64,000 nucleotides of DNA from positions 1,240,001 through 1,304,000 of the forward strand of contig JASISA010000010.1 of the NCBI GenBank assembly GCA_031771865.1, in the 5' to 3' direction. The notes below the pieces were generated by a model. That model was not told the DNA's origin. It was given only the letters and a program-made list of their open reading frames with translations, and made no database searches. Made by a program: the position numbers and the translations under genes. Below, in pieces: positions 1 to 11,150 of this stretch. Each line of letters begins with the position of its first letter. The first letter of the stretch is position 1. This DNA is from Nothophaeocryptopus gaeumannii (Eukaryota; Ascomycota; Dothideomycetes; Mycosphaerellales; Mycosphaerellaceae).

Positions 1-1109
1 AGCCACCAGCTCAACTCTCCATACAGAACCTGCTCTCTCTTGCCCAGAACATCCAGTCCGCGCTCCTCGCACGCAATGAGCACTTCATCGAATGCCAACT
101 TCATGGCTCCGCCGTATTTCAGCAACAGCGCGTCGTCAGTCGCTACATAGGCGAGATGTTTCGATATCCCTCTCCTCAGCAGAAACGAAGGCGGAGGCAA
201 TTGCACCAAATCCCACAGCCTATTATGCAAATTCAACGAACTGCTCAAATGAAACAATTGATCATCCCTCAAATTTCCCAGCGCATATCTCGCATACTCC
301 TCATGCGCCATAGACCATTCCACACTCGCCAAATGAGCCATCCCCTTTGAGGAAAGCGCAGAGTCAGAAGTTGTTATCTGTTCAGGCGTCGGTTCCGCAA
401 TGCCTTGTCTAAAAGCCCTTTTCCTCCTCTCCTCCACCTTCTTCCTCATCCCAGCCACCTGTTTCGGAATCCGACATGTCCCCGGCACAGCAGACGGGAT
501 AAAAGGTACCAGAAGTGGTAACCACTCCCCAAACAGCGCAACCAGCAATCCGAAGAATGGCAGTTTTCCGATATCGTGGTTATTCCTCTCCAAGAGCTGG
601 AATTCTCCTCTCGTCAAAAACTCCCTTCTCTTGCTCTCCGGGATATTTTGAAACTTCTGGACTGCAGCAGCGGCCGCGACGCGGGTTTTGAGCAGTTTGA
701 CGGCTTGGTGATTAAACCAGACTGCTTTTATACCGCGCCAGTAGAAGGAGCCATATGTGCGGCCGATGCGGTAATAGTAGTGGAAGACATTTGAGGTTTC
801 GCCGCGGTTGGGGAGGTTCAGTGGAGGTGGGACGGTACTGCGTGGAGGGTTTATGGGATCGCCTTTGCGCAAGCCTTGGATTTCGACGAGGGCTGATTTC
901 TCGTGGAGGGCGAGGTCATCTCTCTTTTGCGGAGTGGAGGTTTGGGAGGCATATCGACGACGGATATTGGCATACGCAAAGACGGGTTTCTTTGCTCGGT
1001 GGACGAAGCTCGTGTGGTACAGAATGGCTATTGGCGCATGGTGTTGGGTCCGATGCTTGGAGATGCTCGAGACAGCGCCAACGCAACTGCTCGACCACTT
1101 TGTTGTCAT
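1..1109 (-). CDS. LETM1-domain protein, 3' end cut by window edge
   Basis: The frame is open from ATG at 1109 down to base 1, about 369 codons, so the C-terminus lies outside the window. The N-terminus is rich in Ser, His, Arg and Lys with few acids, like a mitochondrial presequence. The core contains FHYYYRIGRTYGSFYWRGIK and later GKLPFFGLLVALFGEWLPLL followed by VPFIPSAVPGTCRIPKQ, the pattern of the LETM1 ribosome-binding-like domain of inner-membrane ion-homeostasis proteins. The product is therefore probably a mitochondrial inner-membrane LETM1-like protein. It differs enough from Mdm38/Mrs7 that I do not assign a symbol. An upstream minus frame to 1288 could be a 5' exon, but I see no need for it. 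Confidence 0.8.
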   Translation of the reverse strand, partial: MTTKWSSSCVGAVSSISKHRTQHHAPIAILYHTSFVHRAKKPVFAYANIRRRYASQTSTPQKRDDLALHEKSALVEIQGLRKGDPINPPRSTVPPPLNLPNRGETSNVFHYYYRIGRTYGSFYWRGIKAVWFNHQAVKLLKTRVAAAAAVQKFQNIPESKRREFLTRGEFQLLERNNHDIGKLPFFGLLVALFGEWLPLLVPFIPSAVPGTCRIPKQVAGMRKKVEERRKRAFRQGIAEPTPEQITTSDSALSSKGMAHLASVEWSMAHEEYARYALGNLRDDQLFHLSSSLNLHNRLWDLVQLPPPSFLLRRGISKHLAYVATDDALLLKYGGAMKLAFDEVLIACEERGLDVLGKREQVLYGELSWW

Positions 1110-1554
1110 TGCATCGGAACAATGCTGATAAGGGAAAGAAGAGTCGTGGTCAGCGTAAAGTGTTTACTTGAATCGCGAAAATCGCGCTCGAGGTCCACGC
1201 TTGTGATGAGATCATCAATTCGTAATTTGGACACGCTCGGACCTTCACCTTCACATGCGGGATTTTGAATACCGATGCGGCGTTCCATGGGTCAGTGCAT
1301 ACGGAGTGCAATGTCTATCAAATTGTTTCAACTGTCCACTTTGTACGATGTGTATGCTATAATATAGAGTCAATGCCTTCGAACGATGCTGGTCCGCATA
1401 ATGGTTAGGGCTGAGCAAGTTCAGCTACGGCTGATGTGGTTTAGAGTTAGCGATACATGCAGTAAAGATGTAGAACACAACATATGTAGCCAAGCGCAAG
1501 GGAAGGACGAAGCCCGGGATTGTTCGAGTTCAAGCACTCCATTAAGATAACCAG
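1110..1554. other. Intergenic, divergent promoters
   Basis: This stretch lies between the starts of two divergent genes, the LETM1-like gene (minus) and the SDR gene (plus). I see no RNA gene or repeat in it. It presumably holds both promoters. Confidence 0.5.
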
Positions 1555-2361
1555 ATGCCGATTCACGCTCTTCTGGGGGCGACAGGAGGCACTGGTTCGG
1601 CAGTCCTCCAGAGCCTCACCAATTCACCATCGACGACTCAGCTATCTCTCAACATCTTCGTCCGATCTAGAAACAAGCTATTCGCAAGATCCCCAAATCA
1701 CGAGATTGAGCCAAAACTGCCAATTCGTTTCTTCGAAGGCCAAGTCTCCAACCACGAAGTACTAGTCCAATGCCTCCGGGACGCAGAAGTCATCTACAAC
1801 TGCGTCGCAACCAACGAGTCCAAGCCCGGCACGGACGTCGCCCGCTCATCAGCACAAGCGATCATAGATGCACTTAATCAGATCCGAGAGGAACAGGGAC
1901 AAGCCTTCAAACCGCCAACAGTCCTGATGAATCGGTCAATGGGCGAAAACCCCAAATTCCCTCTTCCAGCAGACACGCCAGCGATAGCTCGATGGCTACT
2001 CCAATTCCCGCCATGGTGTATGGAATACATGCTCGACGACCTGCGCGCCGCAGCGTCCATCTATGAAGCTGAGGCGAGAAGGGAGGAGCCTTTGCTGTCA
2101 TACATTTTCATTGATCCGCCAGCGTTGCATGATCCGGAGGGTGTAGACCGGACCGGGTATGAGCTTGTTCGTCAGGGAAAATTGAACCCTTCACTCAACT
2201 ATGCTGACCTGGGAGCGGCTTTTGTCGAGGTGGCCAAACAGCGACATGAGTTTCGAAACGGTGCTATTGGTGTGTCATCTACTGGATCCGTGCGAGAGCA
2301 GTGGGGCAGGCTGCTGGGCTTTCTCTGGAGAGGATTTCTGGCGAGACTGTTTGGTCTTTGA
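1555..2361 (+). CDS. Atypical SDR / NAD(P)-binding Rossmann protein
   Basis: Single-exon gene of 268 residues. It opens directly with a Rossmann strand and glycine loop, HALLGATGGTGSAVLQSL, typical of atypical short-chain dehydrogenase/NmrA-like proteins that bind NAD(P). The second strand carries VRSRNK, and an AEVIYNCVATNESKPG segment fits the cofactor-contacting third strand. The classical YxxxK pair of active SDRs is not obvious, so catalysis is uncertain; a reductase, isomerase or redox-sensing role are all possible. The ATG immediately precedes the first beta strand, which supports the start. The last residues (WRGFLARLFGL) are hydrophobic and could touch a membrane. Confidence 0.75.
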   Translation: MPIHALLGATGGTGSAVLQSLTNSPSTTQLSLNIFVRSRNKLFARSPNHEIEPKLPIRFFEGQVSNHEVLVQCLRDAEVIYNCVATNESKPGTDVARSSAQAIIDALNQIREEQGQAFKPPTVLMNRSMGENPKFPLPADTPAIARWLLQFPPWCMEYMLDDLRAAASIYEAEARREEPLLSYIFIDPPALHDPEGVDRTGYELVRQGKLNPSLNYADLGAAFVEVAKQRHEFRNGAIGVSSTGSVREQWGRLLGFLWRGFLARLFGL

Positions 2362-4310
2362 GCATGGCGTGTACAAGTCGTCGACGTGACATTATTAACA
2401 TTGTAGTGTACATCTGTCGTTGGTGTGTTTTTGGATGCATCTCAAACCTCAAGAAGCATCTCCCCAAACTTGTACAAGACGGGCGAAAAGTTCATCTCGA
2501 AGGAGTAGCAAGTCAGTTACCTCAGTATTGCGCAACTCTTACCGTCTCACCCTCACTCAGACAGGATATTCTTGTCCATATCCATCAACCCGCCACCGAT
2601 TATGGCAGGAGGTCAGCAGCCGCTTCCTCTCGATGGAGCTTTGTGAAGCTCACTTCCAGACCCGGCTTCTGCCATGTTGACTGAGTTTTCAGCCGCTACG
2701 AGAGTGTCAGAGAAGATTGCGCCATTACAGCGATCCCGTACATTGTCATGCTGTGTAGCCAGCAAGCACAAAAGCGCGCCTTCTCGCATCACGCAGCACA
2801 TGACAGGTCGCCACGTGTGACGCGTCGCGTAGGCACGAAGCCGCAGACGGCATTAAATGATGTCCAATGTCTGCGATCATGTGCACCTGCAAGTCGGAGC
2901 TTTTCAAGAGGGCGCAGCAGACACATGCAGCTGTAGAGCGGTCTGTATCGTCGTGACTCGTGGTATGACGATCGTCGAGAGGTCCAAGAACAGGGTCCAG
3001 CTTTGAAGGAAGCGTGGGATGCTACACCATCATCGTCGTTCTTGCCGCTCACCGAGGCAGCGGTTGAGACGTCCCGATGCCGAGGACCCCGAGCGTCTTA
3101 AACTTCTGCCTGCCAAAATGATAAAGTGAAGGTGTAGAAACTTGGTTTTCCGTGGCAGATTGACGGCAATCGGCAAGCCGGAAGAAGCGGGCATGTTCCG
3201 ATTAGAAGCCAACGCATGCACCGATTAGAAGCCAATGCATGCACCCCTATGTCCCTTACCTTAGAGCCTGCAGGTACATTTGTGTCAGGAGGGAGGCTAA
3301 TGCAATCGCGGCCACGAGCGGTGTTTCAAGCATGTTGCACAAGCAGATGGAATGGCGGGAGAAGCTGTACAACGTGGGCAGCCGCTGCAATAATTGAGCA
3401 TGGTACAGGACTTGACGAGGTGTTGTTGCGTCTTCGTTGTGCGAGGGATGATGGAGTGCGGTCAGGTTGAGGTGGAGGTGGAGGTTGCGGGTGGGATGGA
3501 CCGATGAGGCCAGACAAGGAAGGAGGTCATCAGCATCCTTGTCCAGCTTGTCTGTTGCGTCTGTAGCGCGGAGATGGCGAAGTTTGATTCGACCAGGAAG
3601 CGGAGGCTTGTGCGATTGCCATGTTGCTGGAATGTTGGAAGTTTTCCTTGATCATGGATGACATGAGAAGTTGGAGCGCGTGGGGATAGACGTGGTGCAG
3701 TTCGCGTAGCCGTATAATACCAGACACGCGCCACGACGCGCGATGTTATGTGCTGCTTTCTGACTTCACACTGTCCAGCTGTTCGTGCGGTTGTAAGTGT
3801 ATGGCCCCCCCACGTCCAGTCAAAATCGCAAATGAATCGCGCCCAATCTTGATGGCGTATATTGCCAATCCTTCTGATTCACAACCGGCCGATCGATTGG
3901 CCGAGCGCGCAGGGGCCCGATCCAGGGGAAAGAAGCAGAGTTGTGAGAGTCGCATGGAGGGTTAGCCAGATGTCACTGCACGCAGGAGCAAAGGTTGTTG
4001 TGCTGCTGCAGACGGAAGGGAAGTGTGGTGTCGTCGGTGTCTCAGTAGTAGTGAGCCTCTCACCGCGCATTGGACTTCGATTCCACAGAACACACGCGAG
4101 ACCCCAGGCCACACGCGCGCATCGACGACGGATGCTGCAGTCCGCCAGCGCATCTGCCCTGCTGCAGTGTTTGAATGGGCCTACCAATCCTGTCCATATC
4201 CGTGTCTGACGCTCTGACCCGGGACGTTTAGCCTTTTGGCGAACCACATACCACATATCCACCTGCGTCTTGCCGTACCCGCCGCATGCTTCTGGCGCGC
4301 TGCTTGTGCC
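2362..4310. other. Long intergenic region upstream of the Sec7 gene
   Basis: About 1.95 kb with only short overlapping frames and no recognisable domain. It contains a 23-bp tandem duplication at 3198-3243 and a GGTGGA-rich purine run near 3465-3490. The right half is probably the promoter and 5' leader of the large Sec7-PH gene. Confidence 0.4.
3198..3243. repeat. 23-bp tandem duplication
   Basis: Two adjacent 23-bp copies (3198-3220 and 3221-3243) sharing the core CCGATTAGAAGCCAA and ending GCATGCA. They differ at one base (C versus T). It lies in non-coding DNA and may be a simple replication-slippage duplication. Confidence 0.85.
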
Positions 4311-7300
4311 ATGGACAACTCCTACAGCAGCCTCCAGGCACATCCGCAGAAGGCAGCACACCACAACTACTCAGGCGCTTATGCTCCTGGACCGCATGCG
4401 TCGGCCTCTGCTAATACTGCGTCGGCTTCGTCCTCTACTGCACCTGGTACTGCAGCCATCACCACCGCCTCTCCACCATTCACCAGTCCGCCGCTGTCGC
4501 CCAGTGAGCGCACCAGCAGCAGGAGGTTCAACAGCAACCGATCCTTCAGAGCTGCCCGGAGCATCAGTCCGCCGCACACCCCATCGCCGAAGCCAAGAAG
4601 CAAACGCGCTGGTAAACAACCCGTAGTACACCCTCGCCGCAGCTCCAGGAGGACAACACCGTACTCAACACCGCCGGCGCGACTGCCTCATTCGGCTGCT
4701 GCGAACCCGCGACACTCGCATGGCCTGTCGTGGCATTCGACGACCCGCGATTCCGTAGTCGACAATCTGCTGTTCTCCCTGGACAGCTTTTCTCGCGGCG
4801 ACGTGGGGGAGATGGATGAGGACGCAGAGCGACACAAATATCTTGCATCTCTATCATCGAAGTTCAGCATGCATCAGCCGGGGCAGCGGTCACGGGGTCA
4901 CACCCATTCCTCATCTGCATCAGAGTTCGATCGCCAGACAACAGACTCGCCTGGCAAACAGTCTTTCCACTCAGCGAGAACGGGAGGCCGACGGAGCAAT
5001 AGCAGCAGCACCTTCACCCTTCCTCACGGGGTCATTGGTCGAGCACGCGCCAATGGCTTTGGACGAAAGAGCTCGGATGTGCACAAAGCCAACGACAACA
5101 GCAGGATTGCAGAGAGGCAGAGCAATAGCGATGGCAGCAGCGTGAACTACGGCTTTGGCTCTGTGGTGGAAACGAGCAGATTGGCTTGGGGAGGACGTTC
5201 AGTGAGCTTGGATCACATTCAGGCAGATCCGAACGACGGTCCTTCTGTGCTGGAACGAGGTCGCCCAGTACCGTCGGTACACAGCAAGTACGACTCGAGT
5301 GGGGAATCTGATGGGTCCGCACCTGAACCCATTATTGCTGCTGGGCCGCGAAAGATGCAGAACCCGATGGCAACGGGTCCGGTCTACGTGAACGCCGCAG
5401 AGCCACGCAAGAACAAGCCGAGCACACTACGCAAGATCTCGACCCAAACAGATTTACGATCCAATGCGACCCACTCACCCAGTCCACCCATTCCTCAAGA
5501 CATCAGGAACCAGGCGGCTGACTTTGTCAGAACCAGTTCCATGCGCGGTGGAATACTGCCTCCGTCTTCCGCGCAAAGCAACGTTGCGCCAAGTCCTGGA
5601 ATAGCACAGAGGAGAAGAGACCCATCGCCCCCACGTGAGAAGCCTGGCTTCTTCAAACGCGTTTTTGGAAGCAGCTCTTCTCGTGCTGTATCCTCAACAA
5701 TGGAGCGACCAGGTTCGAAGCAGGTGTCTTCTTCAGACGTTAACCTCGCTGTCAAGGCCAATGAACCCGCCCGCTCCGTATCACATGCCTCTGCAGGCTC
5801 CTATACTAAAGGCGACACCCAGCAAACACCCGCTGCAGGCACAACTTCTGCACCACCCACTCTGAACAAGAAGCCTTCGTCGTTCTTCCGTAGGCGTAAG
5901 AAGTCTACGTCAGAACCGTTTCAGCCGCCTCCTCTTCCGGTCGCTTCAAACGTTAATGCGAATTTATCGGTCAACAAAGCTGAGCCTAGTCCTTCAATTA
6001 GTAGTTTGCGCAAGGTGATGGACCCTTACTTGTCTCAGGACAAGGCTGACGCCAATGCCACATTGAAACCCAAAGGAGATGCTACCAGGCCTGCGACACG
6101 CGATTCCAAGTCTATCACCGAGGATTCTGAGGATCCAGATATCTTTCATTCTGGTTACACACCGCCTCCAGATGCATCAATCGGGGCACGTCATCCGATC
6201 TCCAGAGAAGCGGGCACTCCAGAAACGAAGATGAAAGTCAAAAAGCGCAGACCAGATGCCCTGGTCACGGCCGATGGCAAGGATCTTGGCGGTATCACCA
6301 ACCCTGAAGATCCCAGTCGAGGCACGTCAGCCTCCACTCTGCGTGACCAGACCAATGAACTCCCCAAGGTGTCTCCTCTATCTGAAATACATCCTAGTGA
6401 CGCAAGGGAAAGGGACACAGCCGACAGGATATTCGACAGTCGGCCAAGCACTGGAGATCGCATCATATCTTCCAAGGAGAACAGCCCGGTGGGAAAATTA
6501 AATCAGGCCATATGTGACTTCAGTGCAGGCACCAATCTCAGCTTGAACTTGAACGAAGATGGGTGGTATGTCAAGCCGCATACAGTACCCGAAAGGCCGC
6601 CGTCGAAGAAGTCAGAACGCCTCCGACTCCAGCCTACGCCGTCAGAGGAACAATTGAATAACAGGTCGAGCCATGAGTCGTCGCCCATTGAAGGCTCTAC
6701 ACAGCTGCCCCCATTCACTTCCGTTTCATCCGCGACTTCAACCGACCTTCCGCAACTGGATCCTGATCAATTCCACTCTGCGAACAATCTGCTTCCCACG
6801 GTGACTGTGGACAGTGGCGCCCTTTCGCGAAAGTCGAGCGATCCTACGATCATCCCTATTCCGTCACCGCTCATTGATGATGGAGCTGAGTACAGGGAAC
6901 GTGCCCGGAAGATCTTCGAAGGGGACGAGGAGGATGTGTCTAAACTGGATGCCGCCTCCTGGCTTGGAGAGCGAAATACGCTCAGTACCAAGACACTGTC
7001 AGCGTACATGCAACTCTTCGATTTCTCCGGCCTCAACGTTCTCTCTGCATTACGCATGCTATGTTCGAAGCTTGTGTTAAGAGGCGAGACTCAGCAGTTC
7101 GACCGAATTATTACTGCTCTTTCGGCGCGATGGTGCGAGTGCAACCCTCGACACGGCTTCAAAGCTCAAGACGTTGTGCACACCATCTTCTATTCACTGA
7201 TTTTGTTGAATACTGATCTGCATCTTGCGGACATTGGAGAGAAGATGTCGCGAAGTGCGTACGTCAAGAACACACTACCGACAATCAAGCGCGTAGTTGC

Positions 7301-9330
7301 TGATGCGGCACCGAACGCCTTCGACGAAACGCTGAAGCCGACACCAACACAGCTGCGCCCGTCTCTGCCATGGACCGATTCTAATCCCTCAGCACCTACC
7401 TCACCGACTGTGCCAGTTACACCTGCAACCCCGGCCAGTCAAGCAGGGTCAAGCCCAATGAACGATGCTGGCCAGCTGTCCGCTGTGAACGTGAACCTCA
7501 AACGTCTTTCGATTCGGCCACCGATGTCGCGAAATGACTCTGACAACGCAACACCAGACTCTGCTGGAGCCACGAGCGGAGCTTCGAACGCTCTCGTGAG
7601 CAGTCCTTGGACGGGCTCAATGCGTGGATGGGAGGTAGAGATCGAGACTGTCCTGAAGTCTTTCTTCACGTCCATCCGTTCCGATCCGCTACCACTGCAT
7701 GGCGCAAACCTGAACGAGCTGATGAGCAATCGTAACCTGTCTGTTGTCGATTTGAACAGCAGTCTTAAGCGGACTGGATCAGTTGTCAGTAAGGCGCCTT
7801 CAGACAACATGTCATACCGCTCCTATCAAAAAGACTTCCGGTCTATGGCAATGCGATGGCAAGGTGGAAGGCTCAACCGTTCTCGACCGAAGCTTTATCC
7901 TGCTAGCACAGTCGGTTCGTCGCGCACTAGCTTTGACGATGGCAGCGGGTTCTGGTCACCTGCGCAGAGTAGCAAATACTCTTTCAGCAAGACATTGACC
8001 TCAGCTTCGATGGGTAGCTTCACCAACTTTTCTCCAATGGAGTCTTTCAAGCACTCGATTGGATTTGCCAATGCGCTTTCTCAAGCTATTATTCGGGAAG
8101 AGACGAACGGTGGTGACAACGAATCTTTCTCGATGCCGGGCGGCCTTCTCGAGGACGAGAGTCTCGCACTGGAGGGTGCGCCATGGGCAAAGGAGGGCTT
8201 AGTCAAGCACAAGCATCACCTTGAGGCACCCGAAAAGAAAGCCAAGGAACGAAGCTGGACTGACTGCTTTGCTGTCATTAGCAAAGGCAAGCTGACCCTA
8301 TTTAACTTCAACACATCGACGAAGACACAGTCGTTGGGGCGGAAGGCGCATTTTGGGAAGACAGGCAAGGCGGCCAGCGTCACATCGCAGAGAGTGGGAG
8401 GCGGAGACTGGATGGAGAACGCGGAACAGCTGGATGTGTTCATACTACGACAAAGCATCGCGTCGACACTGCCTTCTGGATATAATAAGGCCAGGCCACA
8501 TGTGTGGGCTTTGAGCTTGCCGTCAGGTGCAGTGCACTTGTTCCAAGTCGGCACACCGGAGATCGCGGAAGAGCATATGACGACCGCCAACTACTGGTCT
8601 GCGCGCCTGAGCAAGGAGCCACTGGCTGGCGGTGTTTCCAACATCGAATACGGCTGGTCGGAGCAGGTCATCAATCCGGCCCTGATCGAACGGCCGGAGA
8701 CTTACAACTCGCCGCCTCCATCGATGACAACCAGAGGCCACGCTCATAGCATGTCGGCGGATCGTAACCAACGCGGCAGCTTGCAGTCTTCACTCCGCAA
8801 CAGCTTCGACACCGGTTTCGGCAGCGGACACAAGACGAGACTTCCTGGTGACAAAGTCACGATTCATGACTGGCAGCCGCCGACACAATCCATGATGGCG
8901 AGCCAGCTCATGGAAGTCGATCAATTGAAGCAGCTTACAGCATACGTGGCAGCGTCTGAGGAAGATTTAGAGAAGCACAATGAGTTGAAGCATGCCATTG
9001 AGCTAGCTGTAAGTACAACATCTCGCGTTGCCCTCGACAGAGATACTAACAATGTGTGCACAGTACTCGCCTCGTCACCCTAACCACAACAAAGCCATGA
9101 CCAATTGGCAGCGCAAATCCGACTACCTTTTGCGCGAGATCGTGAAGTTCCGAACTTACATTGACAGCCTGACAGCGGCGCAGAAGTCGAAGGAAGCATT
9201 TTATGCGAAGAAGGCTGAAGGTCGTCTTTCTCCTGTTGCTAAGGACGCAGATGATGTTCGAGATCTTCCTGGAATTGAGAAGAATATGATGGGCGGTATT
9301 ACGCCGCGAGGGTTGCATACTTCTGGATAG
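4311..9330 (+). CDS. Sec7-domain ARF guanine-nucleotide exchange factor with PH domain
   Basis: Joined exons 4311-9008 and 9064-9330 give 1654 residues. The 55-nt intron (9009-9063) has a GTAAGT donor, a perfect TACTAAC branch site and a CAG acceptor. The first ~850 residues are disordered, Ser/Pro-rich and basic. A Sec7 domain follows (about residues 860-1000): the catalytic-glutamate loop reads LVLRGETQQFDRII (Glu near 925) and the NTDLH motif is present near 966. A PH domain lies around 1290-1440, starting WAKEGLVKHKHH and preceding the helical C-terminus. Sec7 domains load GTP on ARF GTPases at Golgi or plasma membrane, and the PH domain would recruit it to phosphoinositides. The frame is open upstream to 4236 but starts there with TTG, so ATG at 4311 (MDNSYSSLQ) is chosen. 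Confidence 0.9.
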
Positions 9331-9845
9331 GCTTCAGAGACGGGGGTTTTCCTGCGATATGGGACCGAGTCAGGAGAAGCTTCACCATCCCAAAACAAGG
9401 TGCGATTGAGTGAGTAGGCAAACTTGTGTTGAATAGCGTGGCGTTTTGGGAGAATCATGAGGCTGGGATGATGGGAGTGATTTCCTTTGATGAGTGTAAG
9501 AACAGAGATACCAAGTCGTCGCAAATCATTCCTTGTTGTGTTGTAACTAAGTTCAAGAAATTTGACATCGATTCTGCGGGCGTGTACCAATCATTCGTCA
9601 CTGAATTACTTTGTACCTGCATCAATGCAAGCTGTATGTGTATCGTCGCTGCCGCCCGCTCATCCGCCCCTCTTCGCGTGCTGCAACGGAAGCCTGGACC
9701 TAGCGTCACCACGAAAGTCTTGGCGGCTGCCACCCGGACCTCACCTCTACTTGCCTCTCACACCACAAACACACCTCGCAACTTGAACACCCTCGGACTA
9801 TATACGACTACATCTGGATTCCTCATCGCAACAGCGAATGTCAGG
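9331..9845. other. Intergenic / possible 5' leader
   Basis: The frame of the next gene is open through much of this stretch, with an in-frame ATG near 9636. The predicted residues look unstructured and I treat it as 3'/5' untranslated sequence. Confidence 0.4.
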
Positions 9846-10934
9846 ATGATTCTAGGTCCATACCGCAACCCACCCTACCGGTCTCCGACGCCGAGGCCTT
9901 CTGGATCTCCGGGTTCAACAACTGCAGCAGGGTCGCCTTCTCTCAGCCCGCCTCCTCACAATGGCGCCGGAAACCAAATGCGACATGCTTCACCTAAACG
10001 CAAGCGCGAACAAGACACGGTAATGACGGACTTGACTATCAAAACACCGTCGCCGGCTGGCCCGGCTGCTGCTTTGAGAATTGAGACGGCAAAGGCAAGT
10101 GTCGAAGGGAATGGGAATGGTGTTCCGGATAGTCCGAGAAGCAAAGTTGCGGAACGGTTGAGCGGGTTGGAGATTAGGGGTGCGAGCCCCGCTGTTGGGA
10201 GGGAAGCTGTGAATGGAAGGGTGGATGGGAGTCCGAGAAAACGAATCAAACGGACGCAGACGCCTGCTGCAAGGTTCTTGCAGACGACGGGAAAGGATGG
10301 GGAGGTGAAGGAGACGCCTCAGAGGAATGAAGAGCGGGGGTCAAAGGTGAGGGATTTTGCGAATGGCGAGAGAACGGCGGGGCTGGAAATCCCTGAGACG
10401 CCGGATGCGTCCGTGACGGAGATACCATCTCCTTCTCCAATGCCTGCACCAGCGCCGATTGTGGAAGAAAGCGCGCGCGAACTCAACAAAATCATCTCCT
10501 CAGCCATGGAGGAGGACTCAGAAGAAGCCACCGCAAACCAAACCGCATGCCCCCCTTCCCGACCAAAACGCATGTTATCCCCACCCCCTCCCTCCCCTCT
10601 CCTGCCCGCAGAATCATCCTTCAATTCCACCTCTTCCGACTCATCCGACTTCGACCGCGTTTTCTGGACATGGCAAGACAGCGAAATCACCGGCCATGAA
10701 ATCACATCTCCCGACGACGACGGCGAGGGGATCAATGGGATTGGATTTCGACCTACGCCCGCGATTGCTTATGCGAGGAGCCAGAAGAGGAGACAGCAAG
10801 TGTCTGAGTGGAAGGCTAGGGAGGCGAGGGACGCGAGACAGAGGAGGATGGAGAGGAGGAATCGGGACAGTGGTGGGAGTAGTGGGGATGGGGTGAATGG
10901 GAGGGGAAGGGTTGTGAGGTTTGAGGAGGGGTAG
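9846..10934 (+). CDS. Disordered conserved-looking hypothetical protein
   Basis: 362 residues from ATG at 9846 (MILGPYRNPPYRSPTPRP). Most of it is low-complexity Pro/Ser/Gly sequence with basic patches (SPKRKREQ, SPRKRIKR) that could be nuclear localisation signals. The C-terminal third is different: FDRVFWTWQDSEITGHEI, then GINGIGFRPTPAIAYARSQK and a long Arg/Glu helix. That part looks conserved and structured. I do not recognise the family. Its stop is 216 bp from the convergent mtTFB-like gene. An in-frame upstream ATG (9636) would lengthen it by 70 residues. Confidence 0.65.
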   Translation: MILGPYRNPPYRSPTPRPSGSPGSTTAAGSPSLSPPPHNGAGNQMRHASPKRKREQDTVMTDLTIKTPSPAGPAAALRIETAKASVEGNGNGVPDSPRSKVAERLSGLEIRGASPAVGREAVNGRVDGSPRKRIKRTQTPAARFLQTTGKDGEVKETPQRNEERGSKVRDFANGERTAGLEIPETPDASVTEIPSPSPMPAPAPIVEESARELNKIISSAMEEDSEEATANQTACPPSRPKRMLSPPPPSPLLPAESSFNSTSSDSSDFDRVFWTWQDSEITGHEITSPDDDGEGINGIGFRPTPAIAYARSQKRRQQVSEWKAREARDARQRRMERRNRDSGGSSGDGVNGRGRVVRFEEG

Positions 10935-11150
10935 CCGATGATGTGAAACTGCTAGGCAGGAGAGAGTGAAGAAGCGCGGAATGGACGAGGTGGATTTTCG
11001 ATGATTACGATGATGTCAGATGGTATGATAGACGGGACTGGACCAGCCGTATGAGTTACGATGATGGCACGTACGATTACGAGGTCGACATTGACATGGA
11101 GGATGCAGAGCAGCTTCACTTCTTCAAATCTCTATACAACCTTCATATTC

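Noticed and set aside
4236..4310. Upstream extension of the Sec7 protein by 25 residues
   Set aside because: The frame there starts with TTG, not ATG; ATG at 4311 follows naturally.
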